Below are positions 1 through 7,258 of a stretch of 36,456 nucleotides of DNA, piece after piece. The notes below the pieces were generated by a model. The model had not been told where the DNA came from. It searched no databases and was given only the letters and a program-made list of their open reading frames with translations. This DNA is from Acholeplasma sp. CAG:878 (GTDB lineage Bacteria > Bacillota_I > Bacilli_A > RF39 > UBA660), in assembly GCA_000432255.1 (NCBI GenBank), contig HF989924.1, positions 21,038 to 57,493 on the forward strand. Direction: 5' to 3'. Every line of letters begins with the position of its first letter. The stretch's first letter is position 1. A program made the translations under genes and the position numbers.

Positions 1-2
1 CC

Positions 3-665
3 CTACACGCAGCAGTAGTTGAAATTTATGTTGGAAAAAATGCTTGTTGTCGCTATACAACTATTCAAAATTGGTCAGAGGATGTATATAATTTAGTTAC
101 TAAAAGAGCAATAGTTTTAGAAGGCGGTCTAATGGAATGGATTGATGGAAATATTGGTTCAAAAGTCAATATGAAATATCCGAGCTGTATATTGTCTGGA
201 GATGGTGCAGTTGGAAAAACTATTTCAGTTGCTATTGCAAGTAAGAATCAAAAACAAGATACAGGGGCTAAAATGCTCCATCTAGCTCCAAATACTAAAA
301 GTTATATTATTAGTAAATCAATTGCCTCAAACGGAGGAGAAGCAAATTATCGTGGCAAAGTTTTTATTGATAAAAAAGCTAACAATTCAAAAAGTATTAT
401 TAAATGTGATACAATCATTTTAGATGAAAAATCAAAGAGTGATACTATTCCACAAAATATTGTTAATAATTCAACTTCTTTTTTAGAACATGAAGCAACT
501 GTTTCAAAATTATCTCAAGATAAATTGTTTTATTTAATGAGTAGGGGTTTAAGCGAGGAAAGAGCCAAAGAATTACTCATTATTGGTTTTATAGATAAAT
601 TTAGAGAAGAACTTCCAATGGAGTATGCAGTTGAGTTAAATGCATTATTAAAAAAATATTTTTAA
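3..665 (+). CDS. sufB: SufB, Fe-S cluster scaffold subunit (5' end outside window)
   Basis: C-terminal 220 residues of SufB, the scaffold subunit of the cytoplasmic SufBCD Fe-S assembly complex. The reading frame is open from base 3, upstream of the first ATG, so the gene starts outside the window. Recognisable SufB blocks are HAAVVEI, YTTIQNWS, YNLVTKRA, MEWIDGNIGSKV, QDTGAKM, DTIPQN, LEHEA and LFYLMSRG, ending in the usual MEYAVELN. The C-terminal beta-helix and the helical tail are complete. In most Firmicutes sufB closes a sufCDSUB operon, so sufC, D, S and U are expected upstream. A strong terminator follows the stop. Nothing looks degraded. Confidence 0.96.
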   Translation, partial: LHAAVVEIYVGKNACCRYTTIQNWSEDVYNLVTKRAIVLEGGLMEWIDGNIGSKVNMKYPSCILSGDGAVGKTISVAIASKNQKQDTGAKMLHLAPNTKSYIISKSIASNGGEANYRGKVFIDKKANNSKSIIKCDTIILDEKSKSDTIPQNIVNNSTSFLEHEATVSKLSQDKLFYLMSRGLSEERAKELLIIGFIDKFREELPMEYAVELNALLKKYF

Positions 666-673
666 AAAAATAA

Positions 674-708
674 AAAATTACCAATTGTTAAAATCGGTAA
701 TTTTTTTT
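674..708 (+). terminator. Rho-independent terminator of sufB
   Basis: A 9-bp stem (AAAATTACC at 674-682 pairs with GGTAATTTT at 696-704) runs into eight T. It lies 9 bases after the sufB stop and ends the suf transcript. Confidence 0.85.
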
Positions 709-839
709 GTCAACAAAATTATATTTTATCTTAAGCAAAAACTTTATATTTGATTAATTTTAGTTACTTAAATTACAAAAACTGTCATTTGCTTCGATTT
801 ATTAAGCTGTGTTATAGTCTTAACAGAAAGGAGGAAATT

Positions 840-1187
840 ATGTTAAATCAATCAATTTTAGTCGGAAGGATAGTTAGAGAACCAGAAGTAAGAGAAACTG
901 AAAATGGAGTTAAAATTAGTAATATTACATTAGCAGTTCCAAGAAGTTATAAAAATGTTAATGGAGAATATGATACCGATTTTATTTCATGTGTCTTATG
1001 GCGTGGCGTAGCTGAAAAAACAGCTGAATATTGTAAGAAAGGAGATTTAATAGGCGTTCGTGGTCATATTCAAACAAGACAAGTTGAATATCCTGATGAA
1101 ACAAGACATAATGTAGTGGAAGTAATAGCTGAAAAAGTTACATTTTTATCAAATAGAAAACCAGAAGAAAAAGCAGGTGATGAATAA
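840..1187 (+). CDS. ssb: Single-stranded DNA-binding protein
   Basis: 115-residue OB-fold SSB that coats single-stranded DNA in replication and repair. The N-terminus MLNQSILVGRIVREPE, the block TDFISCVLWRGVAEKTAEYCKKGDLIGVRG and the closing VEVIAEKVTFL strand are typical. The start is ATG at 840, which has a strong AAAGGAGG site just upstream; an in-frame ATG at 750 would add 30 unrelated residues and has no site. The protein stops soon after the OB fold and ends EEKAGDE, lacking the acidic DDDIPF-type tip through which housekeeping SSBs recruit partner proteins. It may therefore be an accessory or SsbB-like SSB. The neighbouring XRE regulators also hint at an accessory region. Confidence 0.93.
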   Translation: MLNQSILVGRIVREPEVRETENGVKISNITLAVPRSYKNVNGEYDTDFISCVLWRGVAEKTAEYCKKGDLIGVRGHIQTRQVEYPDETRHNVVEVIAEKVTFLSNRKPEEKAGDE

Positions 1188-1197
1188 TCTGCTTTTT
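1168..1197 (+). terminator. Terminator overlapping the end of ssb
   Basis: AAAAAGCAG (1168-1176) pairs over 9 bp with CTGCTTTTT (1189-1197). The loop contains the ssb stop codon. Confidence 0.8.
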
Positions 1198-1215
1198 AAA
1201 AATTATTAAAATAAA

Positions 1216-1237
1216 ATATAGCAAGATTATGCTATAT
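1216..1237 (-). terminator. Probable terminator of the leftward XRE gene
   Basis: Perfect 8-bp inverted repeat (ATATAGCA at 1216-1223, TGCTATAT at 1230-1237). Read on the minus strand it is followed by TTTTATTTT, so it best fits the end of the leftward regulator gene. Confidence 0.55.
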
Positions 1238-1449
1238 TAAATCATTTTTTTGAATTCATTATAGAATATATCATCAGGTTTAAGTTTAAAAATTAATGCA
1301 AGTTTAAACGCTGTTTCATATGATAATCTTCTTTGATTTTGTTCAAGTTGCCAATAAAATGATTTACTTATTTTAAGCTTGTCAGCCATAGCTTGACAAC
1401 TATAACCATTTTTAATTCTTAATTCTTTTAATTTATTCAAAATAACCAC
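1237..1449 (-). CDS. Small XRE-family helix-turn-helix protein
   Basis: 70-residue protein made of little more than one XRE/Cro helix-turn-helix domain: LKELRIKNGYSCQAMADKLKISKSFYWQLEQNQRRLS holds the two DNA-contact helices, followed by the usual ALIFKLKPDDIF close. It is probably a cytoplasmic transcription factor. It is transcribed away from the rightward XRE gene, with a shared 125-base control region that contains a large palindrome, an arrangement typical of phage-like or mobile-element switches, although no integrase or phage gene is visible here. A minus-strand TATAAT lies at 1466-1461. The target is unknown. Confidence 0.8.
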   Translation of the reverse strand: MVILNKLKELRIKNGYSCQAMADKLKISKSFYWQLEQNQRRLSYETAFKLALIFKLKPDDIFYNEFKKMI

Positions 1450-1495
1450 CTTCTAAATTAATTATACAGCAATATTTATGTAAAAACAAGTAAAA

Positions 1496-1524
1496 GTTAA
1501 CAAGAAAGTAACTTTCTTTGTAAC
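1496..1524. promoter_or_regulatory. Palindromic operator between the divergent XRE genes
   Basis: A 13-base arm (1496-1508) and its inverted partner (1512-1524) match at 11 of 13 positions around a TAA centre; the core AAGAAAG-TAA-CTTTCTT is perfect. It overlaps the likely -35 of the rightward gene (TATAAT at 1540-1545) and sits just upstream of the leftward promoter. One of the two XRE proteins probably binds it. Confidence 0.65.
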
Positions 1525-1573
1525 CAAATCACTCTTTGATATAATTATGGCAAATCGATAGACGGAGGATTAT

Positions 1574-1924
1574 ATGATAGTAGGCGAAAGAATAAAAGAA
1601 GCAAGATTAACTAAGAATATGTCGCAACAGGAATTAGGCGATAAGATGGGTGTTACTAAAGTTTCTATAAGCGGTTATGAAAAAGGAACTAGAATCCCAA
1701 CTTTAAAAAATTTCCTTGATATGATTGAAATTCTTGACTTAGATGTAAAATATGCTTTAGGTAGAGAAGTAATGGCTGTATGCGAAGAAGAAGCAAATTA
1801 TCATGTTAGTATAGCATCCGTTGATTTAAAAATATTAAATGAATTAAAAAAACATCCAAATCTTTATAATGAACTTTGTAAAAATCCTAAAAGAACAGTA
1901 GAAAAAATAAGCAAAAAAATATAG
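1574..1924 (+). CDS. XRE-family transcriptional regulator
   Basis: 116 residues. The N-terminal two thirds is a classic XRE domain: GERIKEARLTKNMSQQELGDKMGVTKVSISGYEKGTRIP, where QQELGDKMGV and KVSISGYEKG are the helix-turn-helix. About 40 further residues (SVDLKILNELKKHPNLYNELCKNP) could form a dimerisation or sensing tail. The start has a GGAGG site 7 bases upstream, and a TATAAT lies at 1540-1545. The adjacent palindrome suggests autoregulation or mutual repression with the leftward XRE gene. A terminator follows directly. The targets are unknown. Confidence 0.85.
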   Translation: MIVGERIKEARLTKNMSQQELGDKMGVTKVSISGYEKGTRIPTLKNFLDMIEILDLDVKYALGREVMAVCEEEANYHVSIASVDLKILNELKKHPNLYNELCKNPKRTVEKISKKI

Positions 1925-1942
1925 TTTTACTATGTTTTTTTT
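1913..1942 (+). terminator. Terminator after the rightward XRE gene
   Basis: AAAAATATAG (1915-1924) pairs with CTATGTTTTT (1930-1939), with one G-T pair and a TTTTA loop, then more T. The stem overlaps the stop codon and separates the regulator from mreC. Confidence 0.7.
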
Positions 1943-1953
1943 AAATATTAGGT

Positions 1954-1959
1954 TATAAT
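1954..1959 (+). promoter_or_regulatory. -10 box of the mreC promoter
   Basis: TATAAT lies 19 bases before the mreC ATG, giving a very short leader that carries a GAGGA ribosome site at about 1966-1970. No clear -35 was found. Confidence 0.5.
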
Positions 1960-1977
1960 ATTTATGAGGACGATACT

Positions 1978-2166
1978 ATGTATAGAAAAAGAAAAAATAA
2001 TTCTAAAAAAAAATATATAATTGCTATTTCAATATTTGTTGTAATAATATTTGCTATTGTTGTTAATTTAAATCCAAATAGAAATTTAACATTTGTTGAA
2101 AAAGCATTCAAAGATGGCGTTTTATTTGTAGAAAAAATAATTAAGGCCCCTTTTAATTATTTAAAA
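1978..2166 (+). pseudogene. mreC: MreC N-terminal fragment, interrupted by a 10.7-kb insertion
   Basis: The first 63 codons encode a Lys/Arg-rich cytoplasmic tail, one membrane segment (about residues 13-30, YIIAISIFVVIIFAIVV) and the start of the periplasm-side region (NRNLTFVEKAF..VEKIIKAPFNYLK). This matches the N-terminus of MreC, the elongasome scaffold. Codon 64 onward is unrelated: the frame continues for 23 codons through the antisense strand of a tRNA-Gly remnant to a stop at 2236-2238. The missing coiled coil and beta domain, starting KEMYNEYSRLKEQ, resume in the same orientation at about 12869, directly before mreD. Joined, the halves give about 272 residues, a normal MreC length. 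Promoter and ribosome site are intact, so a short membrane peptide may still be made. Confidence 0.85.
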
Positions 2167-2167
2167 A

Positions 2168-2234
2168 GTGACCAGAATCGAACTGGCATCCTAGCCTTGG
2201 CAAGGCCATGTACTAACCATTGTACTACACCTGC
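2168..2234 (-). pseudogene. tRNA-Gly(GCC), 3'-truncated
   Basis: On the minus strand the gene begins GCAGGTG at 2234 and has a normal D arm, an anticodon arm with loop TTGCCAA (anticodon GCC, glycine) and a T arm with TTCGATT. The 3' acceptor strand should read CACCTGC, discriminator and CCA, but only CAC remains before the sequence runs into mreC. Four of the seven acceptor pairs are lost or become mismatch/wobble, and no CCA is encoded. The product could hardly be charged. It still has its own good promoter, so it was a working gene before the breakpoint. Another intact tRNA-Gly(GCC) is expected elsewhere in the genome. Confidence 0.8.
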
Positions 2235-2235
2235 G

Positions 2236-2261
2236 TAATAGGTTTTTTTATCAACCTATTA
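2236..2261. repeat. 9-bp perfect inverted repeat upstream of tRNA-Gly
   Basis: TAATAGGTT (2236-2244) and AACCTATTA (2253-2261) around an 8-base loop, between the tRNA-Gly promoter and its 5' end. Neither strand has a following T-tract, so it is not a clear terminator. It could be a leader hairpin that would be removed during 5' maturation. Confidence 0.5.
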
Positions 2262-2262
2262 A

Positions 2263-2291
2263 ATTATACAAAATATTTATTCAAATGTAAA
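2263..2291 (-). promoter_or_regulatory. Promoter of the tRNA-Gly remnant
   Basis: Minus strand TTTACA (2291-2286), 17-base spacer, TATAAT (2268-2263). It lies directly after the gltX stop and drives transcription leftward through the truncated tRNA and antisense into the mreC fragment. Confidence 0.7.
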
Positions 2292-2296
2292 TAGTT

Positions 2297-3937
2297 TTAT
2301 ACAACTTTTTCAAATCTTTCTTTTATTCTATCTTTACCTAATAGTTTCATTATTTCATATAAATCTGGAGTCATTTTGAGTGAAGTTAAGGAAACCCTTA
2401 AAACCATGCTAACATCTCCAACATGCCCTTTGTAAATTTCAGGATTTTCTTTATATTGTTTTACCTCTCTTGCATAACCTAATCTTTCAGATAAATCCTT
2501 CATCTTATTAAACCAAGTATCTTTATCATCTTCTTGATTATAATATTCATCAATATATAAATTTAGAATACTTTTAATTTCACCTAAATTATTTACATTG
2601 TCCCACTCATAACTAACATTTGTAAACAATTCATCAAACATATACCATACTTGATTTCTAACTTCACTAAACATAGATAAATCTTTTCTTGGTTTTTTTT
2701 GTTCTCTTTCAATATTGAAGACATTGATACTATATTCTTTATATTTATTTAATAACTCATACATTTCGTTATCATACACTTTACAATATTCAACCGCTTT
2801 TTCATATACATCTACGGCTTTTAATCTACTAATATAGTTTTTAGAAATATTTAATAACTTATCAACATCGAATAGCGAACCACTTGAACTAATTTTACTA
2901 AATTCCAATTTGAAATCATCAATTGTTTTGTCTTTATTTTGGTCAAACCACATTTCAAAATTAGAATTGGCTACTGTACATAAGTATAACATAACAGCGT
3001 AAGTGGGAATTCCCTTTTGATGATAGAAAGAAATAGCGGCTTCCGGATCTTTTCTTTTGCTAAGTTTTCGTCTTGTACCATTATCTTCCTTTAATAAAGG
3101 CGCTATATGACAATATTTTGGTGCTTTAAAGCCAAACACTTGAAATAACTGTAAATGAACCGGAAGACTTGCTAACCATTCATCACCTCTAATAACATGT
3201 GTAGTTCTCATTAAATAATCATCAACTAAATGCGCAAAATGGTATGTTGGAAGACCATCACTTTTAATTATTACGATATCAATATCATTTTCAGGCATTT
3301 CCATTTTACCTTTTACCAAATCATTTACTATAATTTTTTTATTAAAATCCCCCGGTGATTTCAATCTGATTATATATTTCTCGCCATTATTAATTCTTTT
3401 GATTACTTCTTCATGTGATAAATAACGGTCCCTTGCCCACCTTCCATAGTAGCCTATTCTATCCTTACATTCTTCTTGTTCTTTCCTTATTGCTTCTAAT
3501 TCTTCTTCTGTACAAAAGCAAGGATAAGCTAGGTCATTCATAATTAAATGTTTAGCAAATGTTTGATAAATTTCCTTACGATGACTTTGAATATAAGGTC
3601 CATAAGAACCAATTTCACTATCTTCACCAGTTCTTCCTTCATCAATTGTTATTCCATAATTAGCTAAATCATTAATTATTCCAGTAACGCCAGCCTCAAT
3701 TTCCCTTTTTTTATCTGTATCCTCGATTCTCAAAAAGAATACCCCATCGGTTTGTTTAGCCATTTTACGTGCTATAAAAGCAGCGAATAAAGCTCCCATA
3801 TGAACATATCCGGTTGGACTTGGAGCATATCTTGTTACAATCGCACCCAAAGGCAAATCTCTTTTTGGATATAAATTTTCATAATATTCAATCGTTTTAT
3901 CAATTCCTGGTAGTAATAAATCTGCATATTCTTTCAT
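2297..3937 (-). CDS. gltX: Glutamyl-tRNA synthetase
   Basis: 546-residue class I synthetase that charges tRNA-Glu (and possibly tRNA-Gln, if the organism uses GatCAB). Residues 34-49 carry the Rossmann start TRYAPSPTGYVHMGAL, with HMGA in place of HIGH. LRIEDTD is at 69-75, the substrate-binding GLPTYHFAHLVDD at 228-240, and KLSKR at 291-295 is the KMSKS loop. The protein is longer than common bacterial GluRS (about 470-490), with about 33 extra residues before the catalytic core and a long C-terminal anticodon domain. The start has an AGGAGG site placed immediately after the U-tract of the tRNA-Cys terminator. It lies between tRNA-Cys and tRNA-Gly genes on the same strand, inside the block that splits mreC. 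Confidence 0.95.
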   Translation of the reverse strand: MKEYADLLLPGIDKTIEYYENLYPKRDLPLGAIVTRYAPSPTGYVHMGALFAAFIARKMAKQTDGVFFLRIEDTDKKREIEAGVTGIINDLANYGITIDEGRTGEDSEIGSYGPYIQSHRKEIYQTFAKHLIMNDLAYPCFCTEEELEAIRKEQEECKDRIGYYGRWARDRYLSHEEVIKRINNGEKYIIRLKSPGDFNKKIIVNDLVKGKMEMPENDIDIVIIKSDGLPTYHFAHLVDDYLMRTTHVIRGDEWLASLPVHLQLFQVFGFKAPKYCHIAPLLKEDNGTRRKLSKRKDPEAAISFYHQKGIPTYAVMLYLCTVANSNFEMWFDQNKDKTIDDFKLEFSKISSSGSLFDVDKLLNISKNYISRLKAVDVYEKAVEYCKVYDNEMYELLNKYKEYSINVFNIEREQKKPRKDLSMFSEVRNQVWYMFDELFTNVSYEWDNVNNLGEIKSILNLYIDEYYNQEDDKDTWFNKMKDLSERLGYAREVKQYKENPEIYKGHVGDVSMVLRVSLTSLKMTPDLYEIMKLLGKDRIKERFEKVV

Positions 3938-3948
3938 AAAATCCTCCT

Positions 3949-3973
3949 AAAAAAAGTAACCCACGGTTACTTT
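3949..3973 (-). terminator. Terminator between tRNA-Cys and gltX
   Basis: Perfect 9-bp stem (AAAGTAACC/GGTTACTTT, 3-base loop) and seven U on the minus strand. The gltX ribosome site begins within two bases of the U-tract, so any gltX mRNA from the tRNA promoter must read through this hairpin. No separate gltX promoter is obvious in the 47 bases available. Confidence 0.8.
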
Positions 3974-3984
3974 AAAATCATAAA

Positions 3985-4059
3985 TGGAGGGCCTAACCGG
4001 ACTCGAACCGATGATCGGGGAGTTGCAGTCCCATGCCTTACCAACTTGGCTATAGGCCC
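3985..4059 (-). tRNA. tRNA-Cys(GCA)
   Basis: Full cloverleaf on the minus strand: acceptor GGGCCTA/TAGGCCC, D loop AGTTGGTAA, anticodon loop CTGCAAC (anticodon GCA), T arm CGGTTCGAGTCCG, discriminator U and an encoded CCA (3987-3985). It has its own promoter upstream and a terminator 12 bases downstream. Confidence 0.95.
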
Positions 4060-4070
4060 GTGATATTTAA

Positions 4071-4099
4071 ATTATAACAAATATTATATAAAATGACAA
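4071..4099 (-). promoter_or_regulatory. Promoter of tRNA-Cys
   Basis: Minus strand TTGTCA (4099-4094), 17-base spacer, TATAAT (4076-4071), 12 bases before the mature tRNA 5' end. Confidence 0.8.
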
Positions 4100-4152
4100 G
4101 ATATTTTTTGAAACTTTTAATATATTTTATGAAATATTAATAATTTTGTTAC

Positions 4153-4175
4153 AAAAAAACAGAATTTAATCTGTT
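4153..4175 (-). terminator. Terminator of the ATPase-ZIP operon
   Basis: Minus strand AACAGA/TCTGTT 6-bp stem with a 6-base loop followed by seven U, directly after the ZIP stop codon. Confidence 0.75.
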
Positions 4176-4176
4176 C

Positions 4177-4881
4177 TTAATGAATTAATAAACTAATTAA
4201 AAATATTAAAATACCTATAAATAAACCAATTATAGTTACTTTTTTATTTTGATGTTTAAGATGTTCTAACAATTCAAAAAATGCCATATATATTAAAACA
4301 CCAATAGTAAGCGATAATAAAATACCGGTTACATAAGAATTAACAATATCAAACAAGGCAATAAATAATCCCCCTAAAAACGTTGATAAACTAATTAATA
4401 AACTAATTAATAATGTCTTTTTTATATTTTTGTTTTTATCGTATAGTGTAGAACCTATTACCATTCCCATCGGAATATTATGTAATCCGATTCCAATTCC
4501 CGTTAATATTCCAATACTAAACGAACTATTTAGTGTTGTAAATAATGCCATTCCTTCAATTAAATTATGAATAACTAAAGCAATAGAAGTTATTATTCCA
4601 ATGTGATAAACATGACTTGCATCATTTGTATGTTCGTGTTGTGGGACAAACAAATCTAATAACTTAATTATGACAATTCCAACTAAACTAAATAAAACTA
4701 CTAACAAATAATTTATATGTTCTAACGCTTCCGGTATTAATTCAAATGTAATTAATAAAACTATAACACTAAAAGCTATACCTAACGATAACTCTTTAAT
4801 CTCTTTTTTATTCGTTATTAAAACTAAAATAGTTCCTATAAAAATTGTTAATCCAAATAATAATACAATCAATAAATTCAT
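4177..4881 (-). CDS. ZIP-family divalent metal transporter
   Basis: 234 residues, about eight membrane segments. The metal-site helices carry the ZIP signatures: HNLIEGMALF around residues 104-113 (His, Asn, Glu) and GIGLHNIPMGMVIGS around 130-144 (His, Asn, Pro). A His-containing loop, VPQHEHTNDASHVYH, lies between the third and fourth helices. ZIP proteins carry zinc or other divalent ions into the cytoplasm. The usual second-site HNIPEG reads HNIPMG, so one Glu ligand is replaced by Met, which could change metal preference. It starts one base after the P-type ATPase stop, so the two are co-transcribed and translationally coupled. The metal is not determined by sequence alone. Confidence 0.85.
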   Translation of the reverse strand: MNLLIVLLFGLTIFIGTILVLITNKKEIKELSLGIAFSVIVLLITFELIPEALEHINYLLVVLFSLVGIVIIKLLDLFVPQHEHTNDASHVYHIGIITSIALVIHNLIEGMALFTTLNSSFSIGILTGIGIGLHNIPMGMVIGSTLYDKNKNIKKTLLISLLISLSTFLGGLFIALFDIVNSYVTGILLSLTIGVLIYMAFFELLEHLKHQNKKVTIIGLFIGILIFLISLLIH

Positions 4882-4882
4882 C

Positions 4883-7177
4883 TTATACCTCCTTAAATAA
4901 TTTAGGGTGTTTCTCTATAAAATTATTAACCAATAATCCAACTAAATTAAATACTATAATTGAAATTAATAATAATACAACAATATAAGTTAACAATTTA
5001 ATGCTTAAACTAGCAAATCCAAAAAAATCTTTGAATATAATAACCCCTAAACTAAATCCTAAAATTATTGTTACAAATAAAGCTTTTCTTAATTTATTAA
5101 ATGGTTTACTTATTTTAAAAATCAAAATAAAACCAGTTAGAGCAATCATAGATATTGCTAATGTTGATACTTCCTGTTTTGATAAATTTGAAAGCAGTGA
5201 TATAAATACAATATTAAATACAACAGTTAAACCAGATGGAATTGCTTTGCTTATGATTCTTGCTAAAAAGTTGTTATCAATTTTTTCATTATTGGGCTCC
5301 AAAGCTAAGATGAACGATGGAATTCCTATAGTAAACATACTAGATAATGATGCTTGAATTGGCATAAAAGGATATGTCCAATTAACAAATATAAATAAAA
5401 TAGAAAGTATAAACGCATAAACTGTTTTTGTTATAAATAATGATGCTGACCTTTCAACATTATTAATTGTTCTTCTTCCCTCTCTTAAGACATATGGTAG
5501 TGAATCAAAATTAGAATCTAATAAAACCAACTGACTAACATTTCTAGCAGCATCACTACCACTTGCAAGTGCCACACTGCAATCTGCTTCCTTTAAGGCT
5601 AATACATCGTTTACACCATCGCCAACAAATGAAACTGTTTTATTATTCTCTTTTAAATATTCTATTATTTTTCTTTTTTGAAGTGGACTTACTCTTCCAA
5701 AAATATTTGCTTTCAATACAACCTTTTTTAACTCTTCATCACTTAGATTACTAGCATCAACTGAATTAATATCATCCAACCCAATTTTTTTAGCAATATT
5801 AACTACTGTTTTTACATTATCGCCAGATATAATTTTAACTTTGACATTTTGTTTTTTGAAATATTCAAACGTTCTTGCAGCAGACAATCTAATATTATCT
5901 TCTAAAACTATAATTGCAATTGGTTCTAATTTATTAATATCTTTATCATCCATAAATGTATTGGAATGCATAAGCAACAAAACTCGATAATCTAAATATT
6001 GTTTTAATTCTTTTATTTCTTTTTTACAAATAAAATCATGTGCTCCTATTATATATGTTCCCTCTTTTTCAAAATTTGCTCCTGAATATTTATAATATGA
6101 AGAAAATGGAATTGTACCAACACATTTATAATTGTCTTTCTTTTTGTATTTATCTTTAATTGCTAACAATGTAGCATTATCATCATTTAAGTTGCTAACC
6201 AAATTCCCCATTATATCATCAATATTAACTTTCTTTAATAAGACAACATCTTTTACTTTCATAGTTCCTTCTGTTATAGTTCCAGTTTTGTCAATACATA
6301 ATGTATCAACATGGGCAAGCATTTCTATACAATATAACTCTTGAACCAAAACATTATATTTTGATAATCTTATAACACTTACTGCTAAAACTGTACTTGT
6401 TAACAAAATCAAACCTTCCGGTATCATTGATATTAACCCAGCTACTGTGCTGGCAACTGCATTTTCTATGTTATTATCAATTCCATACTGGTTTAAAAAT
6501 AACAAAATTCCAGTCGGTATAATTATAATTGATATAATTTTTATTATTTTGTTTAATGTATTCATTAAAATAGAATTTGTTTTTTTTATATATTTAGCAT
6601 CTTTTGATATTATTGATGTATAGTTATCTTCTCCAATATGAACAACTTTTGCTTTACAACTTCCTACCACTATAAAACTACCTGATTTTAACAAGTCACC
6701 CTTTTTTAATAATACAGCATCACTTTCACCAGTTATAAATGACTCATCTACATATACTTCATTATCTAAAATAATAGAATCTACTACGACTTGATTTCCT
6801 GCTTTTAAAACGAGCAAATCATCTATTACTATTTCATTTAAATCAATTAATTTATTAATACCATTCCTTATTACTTTTACTTTATTTCTTGTTACAACTG
6901 ATAATTTATCTATTATTAATTTAGTTCTAATTTCTTGAAATGTACTTATTAATGTATTACAAATAACTACTCCTAAAAATAATAAATTCTTGTATGAACC
7001 CACTAAAAAAATAAGTAAGGCTAATATTAAATTTAACATGTTAAACAAAGTAAATATATTATAAAATATAATTTTAGGTATTGATTTTGTTTTAATCGAA
7101 GTATCGTAGTTAACTTGATTATTATTTATTCTGATTTCTACTTCTTCATTACTTAATCCTTGATTTATATAATCCAT
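4883..7177 (-). CDS. P-type cation ATPase (CtpE-like)
   Basis: 764-residue P-type ATPase, an ATP-driven ion pump in the cell membrane. It has the actuator loop TGES (149-152), a PEGL motif in the transport helix (253-256), the phosphorylation site DKTGT with Asp296, the hinge motif GDGVND (519-524) and a C-terminal set of membrane helices. The segment VLVQELYCIEMLAHVD before DKTGT resembles the CtpE/PacL-like group, whose known mycobacterial member handles Ca2+; transfer of that substrate here is inference. There is no N-terminal heavy-metal domain and no CPC motif, so it is not a Cu/Zn/Cd type. It is the first gene of an operon with the ZIP transporter and has its own promoter and a GGAGG site. 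Confidence 0.88.
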   Translation of the reverse strand: MDYINQGLSNEEVEIRINNNQVNYDTSIKTKSIPKIIFYNIFTLFNMLNLILALLIFLVGSYKNLLFLGVVICNTLISTFQEIRTKLIIDKLSVVTRNKVKVIRNGINKLIDLNEIVIDDLLVLKAGNQVVVDSIILDNEVYVDESFITGESDAVLLKKGDLLKSGSFIVVGSCKAKVVHIGEDNYTSIISKDAKYIKKTNSILMNTLNKIIKIISIIIIPTGILLFLNQYGIDNNIENAVASTVAGLISMIPEGLILLTSTVLAVSVIRLSKYNVLVQELYCIEMLAHVDTLCIDKTGTITEGTMKVKDVVLLKKVNIDDIMGNLVSNLNDDNATLLAIKDKYKKKDNYKCVGTIPFSSYYKYSGANFEKEGTYIIGAHDFICKKEIKELKQYLDYRVLLLMHSNTFMDDKDINKLEPIAIIVLEDNIRLSAARTFEYFKKQNVKVKIISGDNVKTVVNIAKKIGLDDINSVDASNLSDEELKKVVLKANIFGRVSPLQKRKIIEYLKENNKTVSFVGDGVNDVLALKEADCSVALASGSDAARNVSQLVLLDSNFDSLPYVLREGRRTINNVERSASLFITKTVYAFILSILFIFVNWTYPFMPIQASLSSMFTIGIPSFILALEPNNEKIDNNFLARIISKAIPSGLTVVFNIVFISLLSNLSKQEVSTLAISMIALTGFILIFKISKPFNKLRKALFVTIILGFSLGVIIFKDFFGFASLSIKLLTYIVVLLLISIIVFNLVGLLVNNFIEKHPKLFKEV

Positions 7178-7196
7178 ATTAACCTCCTTACAATTA

Positions 7197-7225
7197 ATTA
7201 TAAACCATTTACTTTATTTTAACAA
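7197..7225 (-). promoter_or_regulatory. Promoter of the ATPase-ZIP operon
   Basis: Minus strand TTGTTA (7225-7220), 17-base spacer, TATAAT (7202-7197), about 20 bases before the ATPase start. Confidence 0.65.
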
Positions 7226-7231
7226 GTTTAA

Positions 7232-7258
7232 AAAGAAAAAGGATATATTTCTATATCC
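7232..7258 (-). terminator. Terminator of the murE-mraY operon
   Basis: Perfect GGATATA/TATATCC stem with a GAAA loop and five U on the minus strand. It overlaps the mraY stop codon. Confidence 0.85.

Noticed and set aside
750..840. N-terminal extension of ssb from an upstream ATG
   Set aside because: There is no ribosome site there, the residues do not resemble SSB, and AAAGGAGG sits right before ATG 840.
5001..5357. 118-codon plus-strand ORF inside the P-type ATPase
   Set aside because: It is antisense to conserved C-terminal ATPase sequence and has no family features or ribosome site.
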